Origin: Acidobacteriota bacterium
GTDB lineage: Bacteria; Acidobacteriota; Terriglobia; Bryobacterales; Bryobacteraceae
Assembly (NCBI GenBank): GCA_023436715.1
Contig: JAEZIJ010000030.1
Location: 1-64,000, forward strand
Direction of reading: 5' to 3'
Length of the DNA: 64,000 nt
Below the pieces are notes generated by a model. It had not been told where the DNA came from, did not search any database, and saw only the letters and a program-made list of their open reading frames with translations. This document shows, in pieces, positions 44,871 to 53,795 of the stretch. A program made the translations under genes and the position numbers. How positions within the stretch are numbered: the stretch's first letter is position 1; every line of letters begins with the position of its first letter.

Positions 44871-45923
44871 ATGGACCTGAATGTACTAGTTCTCCCCGGA
44901 GACGGGATCGGCACAGAAGTCACTTGCGAGGCCGTTCGCGTCCTCCGGCACGTTGCGGAGAAGAACAATCACAAGCTGAACCTCGCCGAAGGACTGCTGG
45001 GCGGAATCGCCATCCACAAGACGGGCAACCCGCTCCCGGAGGAAACCGTTCGCCTGGCGCTGGCCGCCGACGCCACGCTGATGGGTGCGGTCGGGCTGCC
45101 GGAGTTCGACAAGATGCCCCCGAGCCAGCGTCCCGAAGCCGGACTGCTGGGTGTCCGCAAGGTCCTCGGCGTCTATGCCAACCTGCGCCCGGTGCGCGCC
45201 TACGCCGCGCTGATCGATTCATCGCCGCTCAAGAACCACCTCGTCGAGGGCACGGACATGATCATCGTGCGCGAACTGACGGGCGGGATCTATTACGGCA
45301 CACCGCGCGGCATCACGGGCGACACCGCCGTAAACACGATGGTCTACACGCGCGGCGAGATCGAGCGCATCGCCCACATGGCGTTCAAGCTTGCGCTGAA
45401 CCGCCGCCGCAAGGTCACCAGCGTCGATAAGTCGAACGTGCTGGAAAACTCTCAGCTCTGGCGCAAGGTGGTTGTCGATGTCGCGGGGAGCTACCCGGAC
45501 GTCACGCTCGATCACCTGCTGGTGGACAACTGCGCCATGCAGCTCGTCCTCAACCCGCGCCGCTTCGATATCGTTCTCACCGAGAACATGTTTGGCGACA
45601 TCCTGAGCGACGAAGGCGCAGTGCTGGCCGGCTCCATCGGCATGCTTCCCTCGGCTTCGCTCGGCGAAACGAAAGGCCTCTACGAGCCCGTACATGGTTC
45701 CGCGCCCGACATCGCCGGGCAGAACAAGGCCAACCCGCTCGGCGCTATCGGCTCCGTCGGCGCCATGCTCGAATACACCTTCGGCCTGAAGGACGAAGCC
45801 GCCGCGGTGTACGCGGCCATCGAGAAGGTCCTGAATAGCGGCCATGTAACGGCCGATCTGCGTCCCGCCGGAACCCCGGCCACCACCAGCCAGGTGGGAG
45901 ACGCGATAATAGATAGTCTGTAG
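44871..45923 (+). CDS. leuB: 3-isopropylmalate dehydrogenase
   Basis: 350 residues. LeuB oxidatively decarboxylates 3-isopropylmalate with NAD. The sequence starts [52 protein letters not shown] and the signature [27 protein letters not shown] with [20 protein letters not shown] are all present. It follows leuA by 15 bases. A terminator-like hairpin lies directly after its stop, before leuC. Confidence 0.97.
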   Translation: MDLNVLVLPGDGIGTEVTCEAVRVLRHVAEKNNHKLNLAEGLLGGIAIHKTGNPLPEETVRLALAADATLMGAVGLPEFDKMPPSQRPEAGLLGVRKVLGVYANLRPVRAYAALIDSSPLKNHLVEGTDMIIVRELTGGIYYGTPRGITGDTAVNTMVYTRGEIERIAHMAFKLALNRRRKVTSVDKSNVLENSQLWRKVVVDVAGSYPDVTLDHLLVDNCAMQLVLNPRRFDIVLTENMFGDILSDEGAVLAGSIGMLPSASLGETKGLYEPVHGSAPDIAGQNKANPLGAIGSVGAMLEYTFGLKDEAAAVYAAIEKVLNSGHVTADLRPAGTPATTSQVGDAIIDSL

Positions 45924-45926
45924 TGG

Positions 45927-45950
45927 GACAGGCCTCCCGGCCTGTCTTTT
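45927..45950 (+). terminator. hairpin plus TTTT between leuB and leuC
   Basis: GACAGGCC-TCCC-GGCCTGTC is a perfect 8-bp stem followed at once by TTTT. It starts 3 bases after the leuB stop and ends before the leuC ATG (45958). It could weaken transcription into leuCD. The stem belongs to the same dispersed repeat as 42334-42355. Confidence 0.55.
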
Positions 45951-45957
45951 CAAATAT

Positions 45958-47361
45958 ATGAAAGCTCGCACCATCATCGAAAAGATCTGGGACGCGCATC
46001 TCGTCGCCGAAAATCCGGGCGTGCCCTCCCTGCTCTACATAGACTTGCACCTGGTCCACGAGGTCACCTCGCCCCAGGCGTTCGACGGCCTGCGCGCCCG
46101 CGGTCTGAAGGTCCGCCGCACGGACCTCACCGTCGCCACGGCCGACCACAACGTTCCCACCACGGACCGTTCTCTGCCCATCGTGAACGAGATCTCGGCC
46201 CGGCAGATCGGGCAACTCGAAGCGAACTGCCGCGAGTTCGGCGTCACCTGCTACAGCGTACACAGCGAGCGCCAGGGCATCGTACACGTTATCGGTCCGG
46301 AACTCGGCCTCACGCAGCCGGGCAAGACGGTGGTCTGCGGCGACAGCCACACGGCCACGCACGGCGCCATGGGCGCGCTCGCCTTCGGCATCGGCACGAG
46401 CGAAGTCGAGCACGTGCTCGCCACCCAGTGCCTGCTTCAGCGGAAGCCCAAGACCTTCCGCGTCGAGGTGAACGGAACCCTCCGCCCCGGCGTGACCGCC
46501 AAGGACATCATCCTGGCGCTCATCGCCAGGATCGGCACCGGCGGCGCCACCGGCCACGTGTTCGAGTACTGCGGATCCACCATTCGCGCCCTCTCGATGG
46601 AGGAGCGGATGACGATCACGAACATGTCGATCGAAGCGGGAGCACGCGCCGGCCTGATCGCTCCCGACGCCACGACGTTCGAATACCTTTACGGCCGGCC
46701 CTGCGCGCCGCAGGGAATCGATTGGGACCGCGCTATCGCACGCTGGCGGCAGTTGCCGAGCGACGAGGGCGCCGCGTACGACAAATCCGCGGAGATCGAT
46801 GCCGCGAGCCTCGAGCCGATGATCACTTACGGCACCAGCCCCGGCATGGGCATCCCGATCAACGCGCCGATTCCCGATCCCGCAAACATCGCCGACCCCA
46901 TCGAGCGTGAAAGCGTTCGCAAGGCGCTCGCCTATATGAACCTGGAGGGCGGAAAGCCGCTGGCCGGCCATCCCATTGACGTGGTCTTCGTGGGAAGCTG
47001 CACGAACGGTCGCCTTGATGACCTGCGCGCCGCCGCCTCGGTGCTCAAGGGACGCAAGGTGAACCCCAAGGTTCGGACGCTGATCGTGCCGGGTTCTTAC
47101 GAAGTGAAGCAGCAGGCCGAAGCCGAAGGCCTCGACGAGATTTTCCGCGCCGCCGGAGCCGAGTGGCGCGAAGCCGGCTGCTCGATGTGCCTCGCCATGA
47201 ACGGCGATCAACTCGAGCCCGGCCAGTACAGCGTTTCCACCAGCAACCGCAATTTCGAAGGACGCCAGGGCCCCGGCGGGCGCACGTTCCTCGCCAGCCC
47301 GCTCACGGCCGCGGCGGCCGCCGTCGCGGGCGTTATCACCGATGTGAGGACATTGCTATGA
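45958..47361 (+). CDS. leuC: 3-isopropylmalate dehydratase large subunit
   Basis: 467 residues. LeuC carries the [4Fe-4S] cluster of isopropylmalate isomerase. [33 protein letters not shown] is typical. The cluster cysteines are visible in FVGSCTNGR and [36 protein letters not shown] is the aconitase-superfamily signature. The stop overlaps the leuD start by four bases (ATGA). Confidence 0.97.
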   Translation: MKARTIIEKIWDAHLVAENPGVPSLLYIDLHLVHEVTSPQAFDGLRARGLKVRRTDLTVATADHNVPTTDRSLPIVNEISARQIGQLEANCREFGVTCYSVHSERQGIVHVIGPELGLTQPGKTVVCGDSHTATHGAMGALAFGIGTSEVEHVLATQCLLQRKPKTFRVEVNGTLRPGVTAKDIILALIARIGTGGATGHVFEYCGSTIRALSMEERMTITNMSIEAGARAGLIAPDATTFEYLYGRPCAPQGIDWDRAIARWRQLPSDEGAAYDKSAEIDAASLEPMITYGTSPGMGIPINAPIPDPANIADPIERESVRKALAYMNLEGGKPLAGHPIDVVFVGSCTNGRLDDLRAAASVLKGRKVNPKVRTLIVPGSYEVKQQAEAEGLDEIFRAAGAEWREAGCSMCLAMNGDQLEPGQYSVSTSNRNFEGRQGPGGRTFLASPLTAAAAAVAGVITDVRTLL

Positions 47362-47936
47362 AGCCGTTCACCACGTTTGAAAGCCGCGTCGTCAGGCTGC
47401 CGATCGACAACATCGATACGGACCAGATCATTCCCGCCCGCTTCCTGAAGACGATTTCGAAGGAAGGCCTGGGCGACCAGCTTTTCAACGACTGGCGCTA
47501 TGACGCCTCGGGCGCGCCCAAGCCGGATTTCGTCCTCAACCAGCCGGGCGCGAAGGGCGCGGAGATTCTGCTGGCCGGCGACAATTTCGGATGCGGCAGT
47601 TCGCGCGAGCACGCCCCCTGGGCGCTCACCCAGTTCGGGTTCCGCGCCGTCGTGAGCACCTCGTTTGCCGACATCTTCCGCCAGAACGCGCTCAAGAATT
47701 CGCTGCTGCCGATCATCGTACCGCGCGATGTCCACGCCGAGTTGTTCGCGCTCGCGCCGGATGCGAAGCTCACGGTGGACCTCGCCACACAGAGACTCAC
47801 GCTGCCCAACGGCCGCGCGGTCGAGTTCCCGGTAGACCCCTTCGCCAAGCACTGCCTGCTGAACGGAGTGGACGAACTCGGGTACATTCTCCAGCAGGAA
47901 GCGGCGATTTCGGCGTACGAAAAGCAGCACGGCTGA
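47358..47936 (+). CDS. leuD: 3-isopropylmalate dehydratase small subunit
   Basis: 192 residues from the ATG that overlaps the leuC stop. [14 protein letters not shown] and [17 protein letters not shown] are the swivelling-domain signatures. It pairs with LeuC to isomerise 2- to 3-isopropylmalate and ends the leuABCD operon. A perfect 10-bp hairpin follows 24 bases downstream. Confidence 0.97.
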   Translation: MKPFTTFESRVVRLPIDNIDTDQIIPARFLKTISKEGLGDQLFNDWRYDASGAPKPDFVLNQPGAKGAEILLAGDNFGCGSSREHAPWALTQFGFRAVVSTSFADIFRQNALKNSLLPIIVPRDVHAELFALAPDAKLTVDLATQRLTLPNGRAVEFPVDPFAKHCLLNGVDELGYILQQEAAISAYEKQHG

Positions 47937-47960
47937 CGTTGGCAACCGCTCCCTCACGGT

Positions 47961-47988
47961 CGCGGCTCAGAATCGGTACTGAGCCGCG
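47961..47988. terminator. hairpin CGCGGCTCAG...CTGAGCCGCG between convergent genes
   Basis: A perfect 10-bp stem with an 8-base loop lies between leuD and the convergent PPOX gene and could serve both. There is no T-run. Confidence 0.5.
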
Positions 47989-48020
47989 CGCGTAAGCAAG
48001 CGGTCTACGCACGCTGGAGG

Positions 48021-48497
48021 TCAGGCCCGGTGAGCTTTTCCGGTCACGCGCTCTAAACGAATGCGCACGACGGCTGTTCGCCGATCCGAGGCGGCGATCT
48101 CCTTTTCCGCCTCCGGCGTCACCGCACCGCAGAAACGGACCGCCAGAAGCTCCAAAGCCCGGCGCTTCTCCCCGGGATCCGTCACCAGAGCCGCCCGCCC
48201 AAACGCAATCGCGCTCTCATAGAGCGTGGATAACTCGGCCGGCAGCACCGTTGCGCTCGCGACCGCGCAGAACGAAACCCGCTCGTCATGGGCGATGTTC
48301 TCCAGTTTGTGCCCTTTGACCGCGCAGTGGATATAGAGCACGTCCCCCGAGAGCACATGGTTTACCGGGACAGCGTAGGGCCAACCGTCGACGCCCACTG
48401 TGGCTAACACACCGTGCTCCGCCCGTTCCAGAATCTCACGCGCCTGCTCCTCGGGTAGCGCCCTGTCCCGCCTTCGAATTTCCCTGAAACCGTCCAT
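48021..48497 (-). CDS. PPOX-fold flavin/heme-binding protein (NimA-like)
   Basis: 158 residues. REIRRRDRALPEEQAREILERAEHGVLATVGVDGWPYAVPVNHVLSGDVLYIHCAVKGHKLENIAHDERVSFCAV matches the pyridoxamine 5'-phosphate oxidase-like family that includes NimA. Such proteins bind FMN or heme; the substrate is unknown. The ATG lies 6 bases after a TATGCT box and 32 bases from the start of the divergent gene. Confidence 0.88.
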   Translation of the reverse strand: MDGFREIRRRDRALPEEQAREILERAEHGVLATVGVDGWPYAVPVNHVLSGDVLYIHCAVKGHKLENIAHDERVSFCAVASATVLPAELSTLYESAIAFGRAALVTDPGEKRRALELLAVRFCGAVTPEAEKEIAASDRRTAVVRIRLERVTGKAHRA

Positions 48498-48503
48498 CTC
48501 ACG

Positions 48504-48509
48504 AGCATA
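48504..48509 (-). promoter_or_regulatory. -10-like TATGCT of the PPOX gene
   Basis: On the minus strand TATGCT ends 6 bases before the ATG at 48497. No ribosome site fits. Confidence 0.4.
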
Positions 48510-48514
48510 ACGGA

Positions 48515-48520
48515 TATAAT
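48515..48520 (+). promoter_or_regulatory. -10 TATAAT of the divergent exported protein gene
   Basis: TATAAT ends 9 bases before the ATG at 48530, implying a leader of about 2-3 bases. It lies 5 bases from the opposing TATGCT box. Confidence 0.5.
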
Positions 48521-48529
48521 GAACGGCCT

Positions 48530-48970
48530 ATGCTCCTGAACAGCATCCTGATCTCGACCTTTGCACTTGCCGCGCTTCTCGCACCTGCGGACTCCGGCCT
48601 CTCCTATGGCAACTGGCAGTTCACGCGCACGGACACCGACCGCGTAACCTGGACCGGCACTCTGAAAATCGAAAAGCTAGACACGGATCGGTTTAGCGCA
48701 GAGAAGTACAACTACCAATGCTCCATCGAAGCGCAAGGGCCGAAATCGACCAGAGAAGTAGAAGGCCCGTGCAAGTACGACTCCGCTACCAGGACGCTGA
48801 CGCTGGGTGGCGGGCAGAGGGATAGCTACTCCTACACTGCGGTTCTGACTCCCGACGGCAAAGCCCTAACTCAAGGCAAGTATTCCGAAACCGTTGAGGA
48901 GATGAAGAACGACGCTTGGGTAAAGGTCAACAAGAGTGGAGCGTGGTCGGCCAAGCTGGCAGGGAAGTGA
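48530..48970 (+). CDS. exported hypothetical protein
   Basis: 146 residues with a signal peptide (SILISTFALAALLAPAD). The body looks like a small beta-barrel or sandwich: LSYGNWQFTRTDTDRVTWTGTLKIEKLD, NYQCSIEAQGPKSTREVEGPCKYDSATRTLTLGG. The paired cysteines may form a disulfide. No family is recognised. The 3' end overlaps the convergent prmC gene by 44 bases. Confidence 0.7.
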   Translation: MLLNSILISTFALAALLAPADSGLSYGNWQFTRTDTDRVTWTGTLKIEKLDTDRFSAEKYNYQCSIEAQGPKSTREVEGPCKYDSATRTLTLGGGQRDSYSYTAVLTPDGKALTQGKYSETVEEMKNDAWVKVNKSGAWSAKLAGK

Positions 48971-49793
48971 ACCGGGCCGCAAACACGCGCGGCAGGCCAG
49001 CCAGGTCGGGCACGACTTCTATTTCGCTCCAGCGCTCGTCGAGCATGGCGCGCACCGCATCCACCTGACGGTAGCCGAGTTCGAAAATCATCCAGCCTCC
49101 GGGGCGCAGTACGCGCGGGCCGTCAGCGGCCAGTCTTCGGTAGGCGTCGAGGCCCTCGGGGCCGGCAAACAGCGCGGCCCGGGGCTCGTAGTCGCGTACC
49201 TCACGCGGAAGACCGGGCTCCTCGCCATCCGGGATGTAGGGCGGGTTGGACACCAGCAGGTCGAGGCTGTGGGACGCGATGGCCGAAGTCAGGTCGCAGT
49301 TGACGAACCGTACTGCGGCGCCTGAGCGCCGGGCGTTTTCCCGAGCAACGCTGATGGCGGCGACCGAGGCGTCCGTCGCGAAAACACATGCGCCGGGGCA
49401 CTCCAGGCTCAGCGTCACCGCGATGGCGCCCGATCCGCAGCCCACATCGAGAATCGCAGGATTTGCCGGCGCCAGTTTCAGGGCGGTTTCAACCAGGTGT
49501 TCGGTCTCCGGCCGGGGGATGAAGACATCGGGCGTCACGCGGAATTCGCGGCCGTAGAATTCCTGGACACCGGTGATGTACTGGGTAGGCTTGCCCGCGA
49601 GCCGTTCGTGCAGGAAGCGGCCGTAGTGAATCCAGGCGATTCGGTCCAGCTCGTCTTCCGGGTGGGCGTAAAGCCACGAGCGATCACGCTTCAGCGCACG
49701 GCTGAGAAGCACTTCCGCTGTCAGCCGCGACGCGGAGACGGCGGCTTCCTCAAGAAGCCGGGAGCCCTGCTGGAGTGCCGTTCTTATGTCCAT
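48927..49793 (-). CDS. prmC: peptide chain release factor N5-glutamine methyltransferase
   Basis: PrmC methylates the GGQ glutamine of release factors using S-adenosylmethionine. The 288 residues have an N-terminal helical domain, [15 protein letters not shown] (SAM-binding motif I) and [13 protein letters not shown] with the catalytic NPPY. The start overlaps the end of prfA by 44 bases, so the enzyme and its substrate are translated from one mRNA. Confidence 0.95.
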   Translation of the reverse strand: MDIRTALQQGSRLLEEAAVSASRLTAEVLLSRALKRDRSWLYAHPEDELDRIAWIHYGRFLHERLAGKPTQYITGVQEFYGREFRVTPDVFIPRPETEHLVETALKLAPANPAILDVGCGSGAIAVTLSLECPGACVFATDASVAAISVARENARRSGAAVRFVNCDLTSAIASHSLDLLVSNPPYIPDGEEPGLPREVRDYEPRAALFAGPEGLDAYRRLAADGPRVLRPGGWMIFELGYRQVDAVRAMLDERWSEIEVVPDLAGLPRVFAARFTSLPAWPTTLHSC

Positions 49794-50880
49794 GGACGGG
49801 TGCGGACGCCCCAGCCTGCTCCTTGAGCTTTTCCGCCTGGTAGTAGGTCGTCAGCCCTTCGATGATCTGATCGAGGCGGCCGTCCATAATCATATCGAGT
49901 TGGTAGAGGGTGAGGTTGATGCGGTGGTCGGTGACGCGGTTCTGGGGGAAGTTGTACGTGCGAATCTTCTCGCTCCGGTCGCCGCTCCCAACCATGCTGC
50001 GGCGCTCGGCGCCGATCTCGGCGCGCTGCTTCTCCAGTTCCACTTCATAGAGCCGGGAGCGGAGCACGCGCATGGCCTTTGCGCGATTCTTGATCTGCGA
50101 CTTCTCGTCCTGGCAGGACACGATCAGCCCCGTGGGCAGGTGCGTAACGCGAACAGCCGAATAGGTCGTGTTCACGGATTGCCCGCCGGGACCGGAGGAA
50201 CAGAACGTGTCGATGCGGATATCCTTAGGATCGATCTCCACTTCCACTTCGTCCGCTTCAGGCAGGACAGCAACCGTGATCGCTGAGGTGTGAACCCTGC
50301 CCTGCTGCTCGGTGACGGGCACGCGCTGCACCCTGTGCACGCCGCTTTCATACTTCAGCTTGCTGTAGACCTTTTCGCCGCTCACGAGCGCGATGACTTC
50401 CTTCAGTCCGCCCACGCCCGATTCGCTCATCGAGGATAGCTCGACTCGCCAGCCCTGGGATTCGGCGTAGCGCGAGTACATGCGGAATACCTCGGCCGCG
50501 AACAGCGTGGCTTCGTCGCCGCCCGTGCCGGCCCGGATTTCGAGAACTACGTTCTTCTCGTCATTGGGATCCTTGGGCAGGAGCAGGATTTTCAGCTCCT
50601 CTTCCAGGCGGGACAACTCCGGCTCCATCCTGGCGGTTTCCTCGTCGGCCATCGCGCGGAGTTCCTCATCCGGCTCTTCGAGCATCTGGCGCGCCTGGTC
50701 GAGGTTGCTCCGAACGGTCTTCCACTCCCTGTACTTGCCGACGATTTCTTCCAGATCCCGAGCAGCCTTGGCGGTCTTGCGATACCGTTCCGGGTCGTTG
50801 ATTACGGACGGGTCGGCCATCTGCCGCGACAGTTCTTCGTACCGAGCTTCGGTCTGATCCAGTTTGGACAAATATTCCAT
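49750..50880 (-). CDS. prfA: peptide chain release factor 1
   Basis: RF1 ends translation at UAA and UAG. The 376 residues have [17 protein letters not shown] with the PVT anticodon tripeptide that marks RF1, and [17 protein letters not shown] with the catalytic GGQ. The C-terminus is about 15 residues longer than usual and this extension is the part that overlaps prmC. The stop of DUF1385 abuts its ATG without a gap. Confidence 0.97.
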   Translation of the reverse strand: MEYLSKLDQTEARYEELSRQMADPSVINDPERYRKTAKAARDLEEIVGKYREWKTVRSNLDQARQMLEEPDEELRAMADEETARMEPELSRLEEELKILLLPKDPNDEKNVVLEIRAGTGGDEATLFAAEVFRMYSRYAESQGWRVELSSMSESGVGGLKEVIALVSGEKVYSKLKYESGVHRVQRVPVTEQQGRVHTSAITVAVLPEADEVEVEIDPKDIRIDTFCSSGPGGQSVNTTYSAVRVTHLPTGLIVSCQDEKSQIKNRAKAMRVLRSRLYEVELEKQRAEIGAERRSMVGSGDRSEKIRTYNFPQNRVTDHRINLTLYQLDMIMDGRLDQIIEGLTTYYQAEKLKEQAGASAPVHGHKNGTPAGLPAS

Positions 50881-51861
50881 TTACGCGATCACCATCTTTC
50901 CGCCCTGTGCCTCCTCGAGAGCCATGGTGTGCTGGAGGGCTTCGATCGCCACTTCCGTCTGGTCGCTGGTTGGCGGCTTCGTGGTGATTCGCTGCATCCA
51001 GAGTCCCGGAGCGGTCAAGGTGGCCAGCAGCCCGCCGCGATGTTTGGCGGCATAGCGGATCAGCTCGTAACTCACCCCCGCGATGACCGGAAGCAGGAGA
51101 ACACGGCCAATGAACCTGAACGCAAACGAGTCGAACGGCAGCAGCGTGTAGATGCCGATGGACACCAGCATCACGACCAGCAGAAAGCTCGTTCCGCATC
51201 GCGGGTGAAACGTCGGAAACGTTTGGGCATTCTCCACGGTCACAGGCAGACGCGACTCGAAATTAAAGACGACGCGGTGTTCGGCTCCGTGATACTCGAA
51301 GACGCGCCGTATATCCTTCCAGAGCGAAATCAGATATAGGAACGCGACAAAGATCGCCATCCGGATCACGCCGTCGGTAAGGTTGAAGGGAATGCGGCCC
51401 TGTAGCACCGGGAACGCCTTGCCGAGCGCCGTCGCCAGGTACAGCGGAACAAACTTGTACAGGAAGATGAAAAACGCCAGCGACACGGCGATGTTGAGAG
51501 CCATCATCCCGGAGGTGAGTTCCTGCTTCTTGGCTCCCGGATCGGCGTCCTCGAGCGCGGCATTGGCTGAGAACCGCAAGGCTTTCATACCCAACACCAT
51601 CGCCTGCCCGAGTGTGCCGACGCCGCGGAACACCGGGAGCCGGAAAATCGGGTATGTCTCCGACACTTTGGCCAGGGGCTTTGCCTCCCGGACAATCTCG
51701 CCGGAGGCCTTGCGGACGGCCACACAGTAGTTGTGCGGCGAGCGCATCATGACGCCCTCAAGAACTGCCTGGCCGCCGACAAGAGTCTCTTCCTCGCCAC
51801 TTTCCAGGGCGGGCATCAACTGAAGATGTGCGAATAGACGCAGAAACACTCGCAACGACAA
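50881..51861 (-). CDS. DUF1385 membrane protein
   Basis: 326 residues. VGGQAVLEGVMMRSPHNYCVAVRKASGEI and the middle YHGAEHRVVFNFE are DUF1385 signatures; several hydrophobic helices follow. The start is TTG, with AAGGAG 10 bases upstream and a TATACT box beyond it. DUF1385 genes commonly precede prfA-prmC in other phyla, and that order is kept here. The function is unknown. Confidence 0.92.
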   Translation of the reverse strand: MSLRVFLRLFAHLQLMPALESGEEETLVGGQAVLEGVMMRSPHNYCVAVRKASGEIVREAKPLAKVSETYPIFRLPVFRGVGTLGQAMVLGMKALRFSANAALEDADPGAKKQELTSGMMALNIAVSLAFFIFLYKFVPLYLATALGKAFPVLQGRIPFNLTDGVIRMAIFVAFLYLISLWKDIRRVFEYHGAEHRVVFNFESRLPVTVENAQTFPTFHPRCGTSFLLVVMLVSIGIYTLLPFDSFAFRFIGRVLLLPVIAGVSYELIRYAAKHRGGLLATLTAPGLWMQRITTKPPTSDQTEVAIEALQHTMALEEAQGGKMVIA

Positions 51862-51909
51862 GGGGGTGAAACTCCTTACGAAAGTATAACATGCGGCCTA
51901 GGGTCGGAC

Positions 51910-51991
51910 GAAAGAATCCGGGGACACGCCTGCGCTCCTCTGGATCTAACCGATGCGCCGTACCCAGCCCGGAGTGTCCCCGGATTCTTTC
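51910..51991. repeat. perfect 18-bp inverted repeat
   Basis: Arms 51910-51927 (GAAAGAATCCGGGGACAC) and 51974-51991 are perfect reverse complements around a 46-base loop. It lies between the DUF1385 start and the end of the receiver-like gene, both on the minus strand. Its form suggests a mobile or dispersed repeat unit. Confidence 0.85.
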
Positions 51992-51995
51992 ACAC

Positions 51996-52406
51996 CTAGC
52001 CGGCGGTGCGGTAGAGGGCTGGTGCGGCCTGGCCCTTAGTCGTGGAATCCAGTATCCACTGTATGTGGCTGGTTTCAAACGGCGCGGCGCAGTAATCGGA
52101 CGCGCCTGCCTCAATGGCGTCGAGCCACTCTGAAACTTCCGGCGTGCGGCTGACCACCACAACCGGCAGGTCCGGTTTCTGCCGCCCGACTGCTTCCAGC
52201 AGCGCCAGATAGCGATCCCGATCCGAGGAGATGAACACCAGGTCAATCTCCAACCGGTCGATCGTCGAAAGGCATTCCTTCGGGGAACGGAAAGGCTGCA
52301 AATAGACTTCCTGGCTTTGTTGGATCAAAACGCTTTCCAGTTCCGAACCCAGCGGGCCTTCCAGACCGAATAGAACGATTCGTGAGTTCTTGCCTTCTTT
52401 CGGCAT
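51996..52406 (-). CDS. degenerate response-regulator receiver protein
   Basis: 136 residues with a CheY-like pattern: RIVLFGLEGPLGSELESVL, then IDLVFISSDRDRY where the acceptor aspartate should follow the third strand, LPVVVVSRTPEVSEWLDAIEAGASDYCAAPFE. The acceptor position appears to be serine and the KPF lysine is alanine, so phosphorylation is unlikely. It may act by phosphate-independent contact. No kinase gene is next to it. Confidence 0.75.
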   Translation of the reverse strand: MPKEGKNSRIVLFGLEGPLGSELESVLIQQSQEVYLQPFRSPKECLSTIDRLEIDLVFISSDRDRYLALLEAVGRQKPDLPVVVVSRTPEVSEWLDAIEAGASDYCAAPFETSHIQWILDSTTKGQAAPALYRTAG

Positions 52407-52512
52407 AAATGTGAATTCCCCTCAAATTCAGGGTTCGTTCTTCTCGGTGGGGAAGGGCCCTGGTCGGAAGTACCTAGGCGGCGGGTCCTGCGAGAATCAC
52501 ACCCTACAGTTT

Positions 52513-52542
52513 AGGGTAAGAAAAAAAATAATATAATGTCAA
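52513..52542 (-). promoter_or_regulatory. TTGACA...TACCCT promoter
   Basis: On the minus strand TTGACA (52542-52537), an 18-base AT-rich spacer and TACCCT precede the receiver-like gene by about 105 bases. It is one of the few sites in the window with a consensus -35. Confidence 0.45.
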
Positions 52543-52573
52543 CTTAAACTAAGTAAGTCAGAGTAGATGATTG

Positions 52574-53566
52574 TTAGTCATCCAACTCTGTGAGCCATGC
52601 CTGCACCAAATCCCGGTTTTCCTGCTGACCGGTTTCCAGGTATTTTCGCAGCTCGGCAGCAGCTTCGTTGCGCTGCCCCTCCCGGACCAGAACCTCCGCC
52701 GCGGTCAGCCGGGCCTTGGGAAGATCCCGGGCGGCCGCGTCCAGGTTCTGTACCGCCTCCTTCGGTTCCCGGTTCTGCACGGCAAGAGAGATCCCCAGAA
52801 CGTAACGCGCCATATTCGAGGTGGAATCGAGCTTGACCGCTTCACGGGCCTCCCGCTCGGCATCGGCGAATCGCCGGAGCATCATGTATGCAATCCCCAG
52901 ATTCGAATGCGCCTGCGAGGAACTGCTGTCGAGTTGGAGGGCCCTTTCAAGCTGAGCGGCTGCCTCCTGCGGCTGGTTGGTCCGGAGATACCGCGCTCCC
53001 AAATTGTTATAAGCCTCCATGAAATCCGGATCGATTTCAATAGCTCTTTTCAGGTGCTCGATTGCCGTATTGGAGTCGTCTTTCTTACTCGCTTCGGCCG
53101 CTTTATTGAATTCCTTTTGCGCTTTCGACGGGATTTTGTGTCCAAGGCGCGAGGCCGACACCGTTCCGGATACCGGGCGCTCCCTCTTTGCTTCGCGCAG
53201 CCGTACGGTGACGAAGTCAACCGTTCCACTCACAGTGACAAACTGCTGTTCGATAACGCCGCCCGTTCCGTTTGTGACGCTCAACTGGTAGCTGCCCGGC
53301 CGCAGGTTCGCGATTTGAAAGCGGCCGTCCGCCCCCACCATGCTCTGCCCAGCAGCCATATGGGTTTCCATGTCAGTGACTTCGACCGTCAGCCCCCCGG
53401 TCAACTCCCCCGGATTGTCCGACGTGACTTCACCGGTGAGAACCGCATCCCGTCTGGTCCCGGCCTCCATCTGGGCGGACGCACTCGACGTGAGCAGCAG
53501 GAGACAAAGAACTGCCGCGGCCAAACCCGGCGCGGGCAGAATTCGGGCGTTGCGAGTGAATTGCAT
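52574..53566 (-). CDS. exported TPR protein with carboxypeptidase-regulatory-like domain
   Basis: 330 residues from the ATG at 53566, chosen because GGAGGG precedes it and a signal peptide follows (LAAAVLCLLLLTSSASAQ). A beta-sandwich domain (LTGEVTSDNPGELTGGLTVEVTD...FQIANLRPGSYQLSV) is followed by TPR-like repeats (AIEHLKRAIEIDPDFMEAYNNLGARY, AAQLERALQLDSSSSQAHSNLGIAYMML). The layout parallels the gene at 37667-38818. It is divergent from ispG. Confidence 0.88.
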   Translation of the reverse strand: MQFTRNARILPAPGLAAAVLCLLLLTSSASAQMEAGTRRDAVLTGEVTSDNPGELTGGLTVEVTDMETHMAAGQSMVGADGRFQIANLRPGSYQLSVTNGTGGVIEQQFVTVSGTVDFVTVRLREAKRERPVSGTVSASRLGHKIPSKAQKEFNKAAEASKKDDSNTAIEHLKRAIEIDPDFMEAYNNLGARYLRTNQPQEAAAQLERALQLDSSSSQAHSNLGIAYMMLRRFADAEREAREAVKLDSTSNMARYVLGISLAVQNREPKEAVQNLDAAARDLPKARLTAAEVLVREGQRNEAAAELRKYLETGQQENRDLVQAWLTELDD

Positions 53567-53795
53567 CCAGTTCCCTCCGTGGCCAGTGGGCCGGCTTTTC
53601 AGGCGGGTAGTACTTTGCAATTCTCAGGGCAATTTGCTGGCCCAAGCCGGATTTGCTGAAAACTCGAACAATTCAGACGGCGATTTATGGTAGATTCAGC
53701 CCAGTGATGAATTTTTTTCAATGATGCTGTTGCCTTGAGTATACGTGAGCGGGCCGGCTCGGGCGCGGTTGGTACAATGAAGATTCCGGAGGCTT

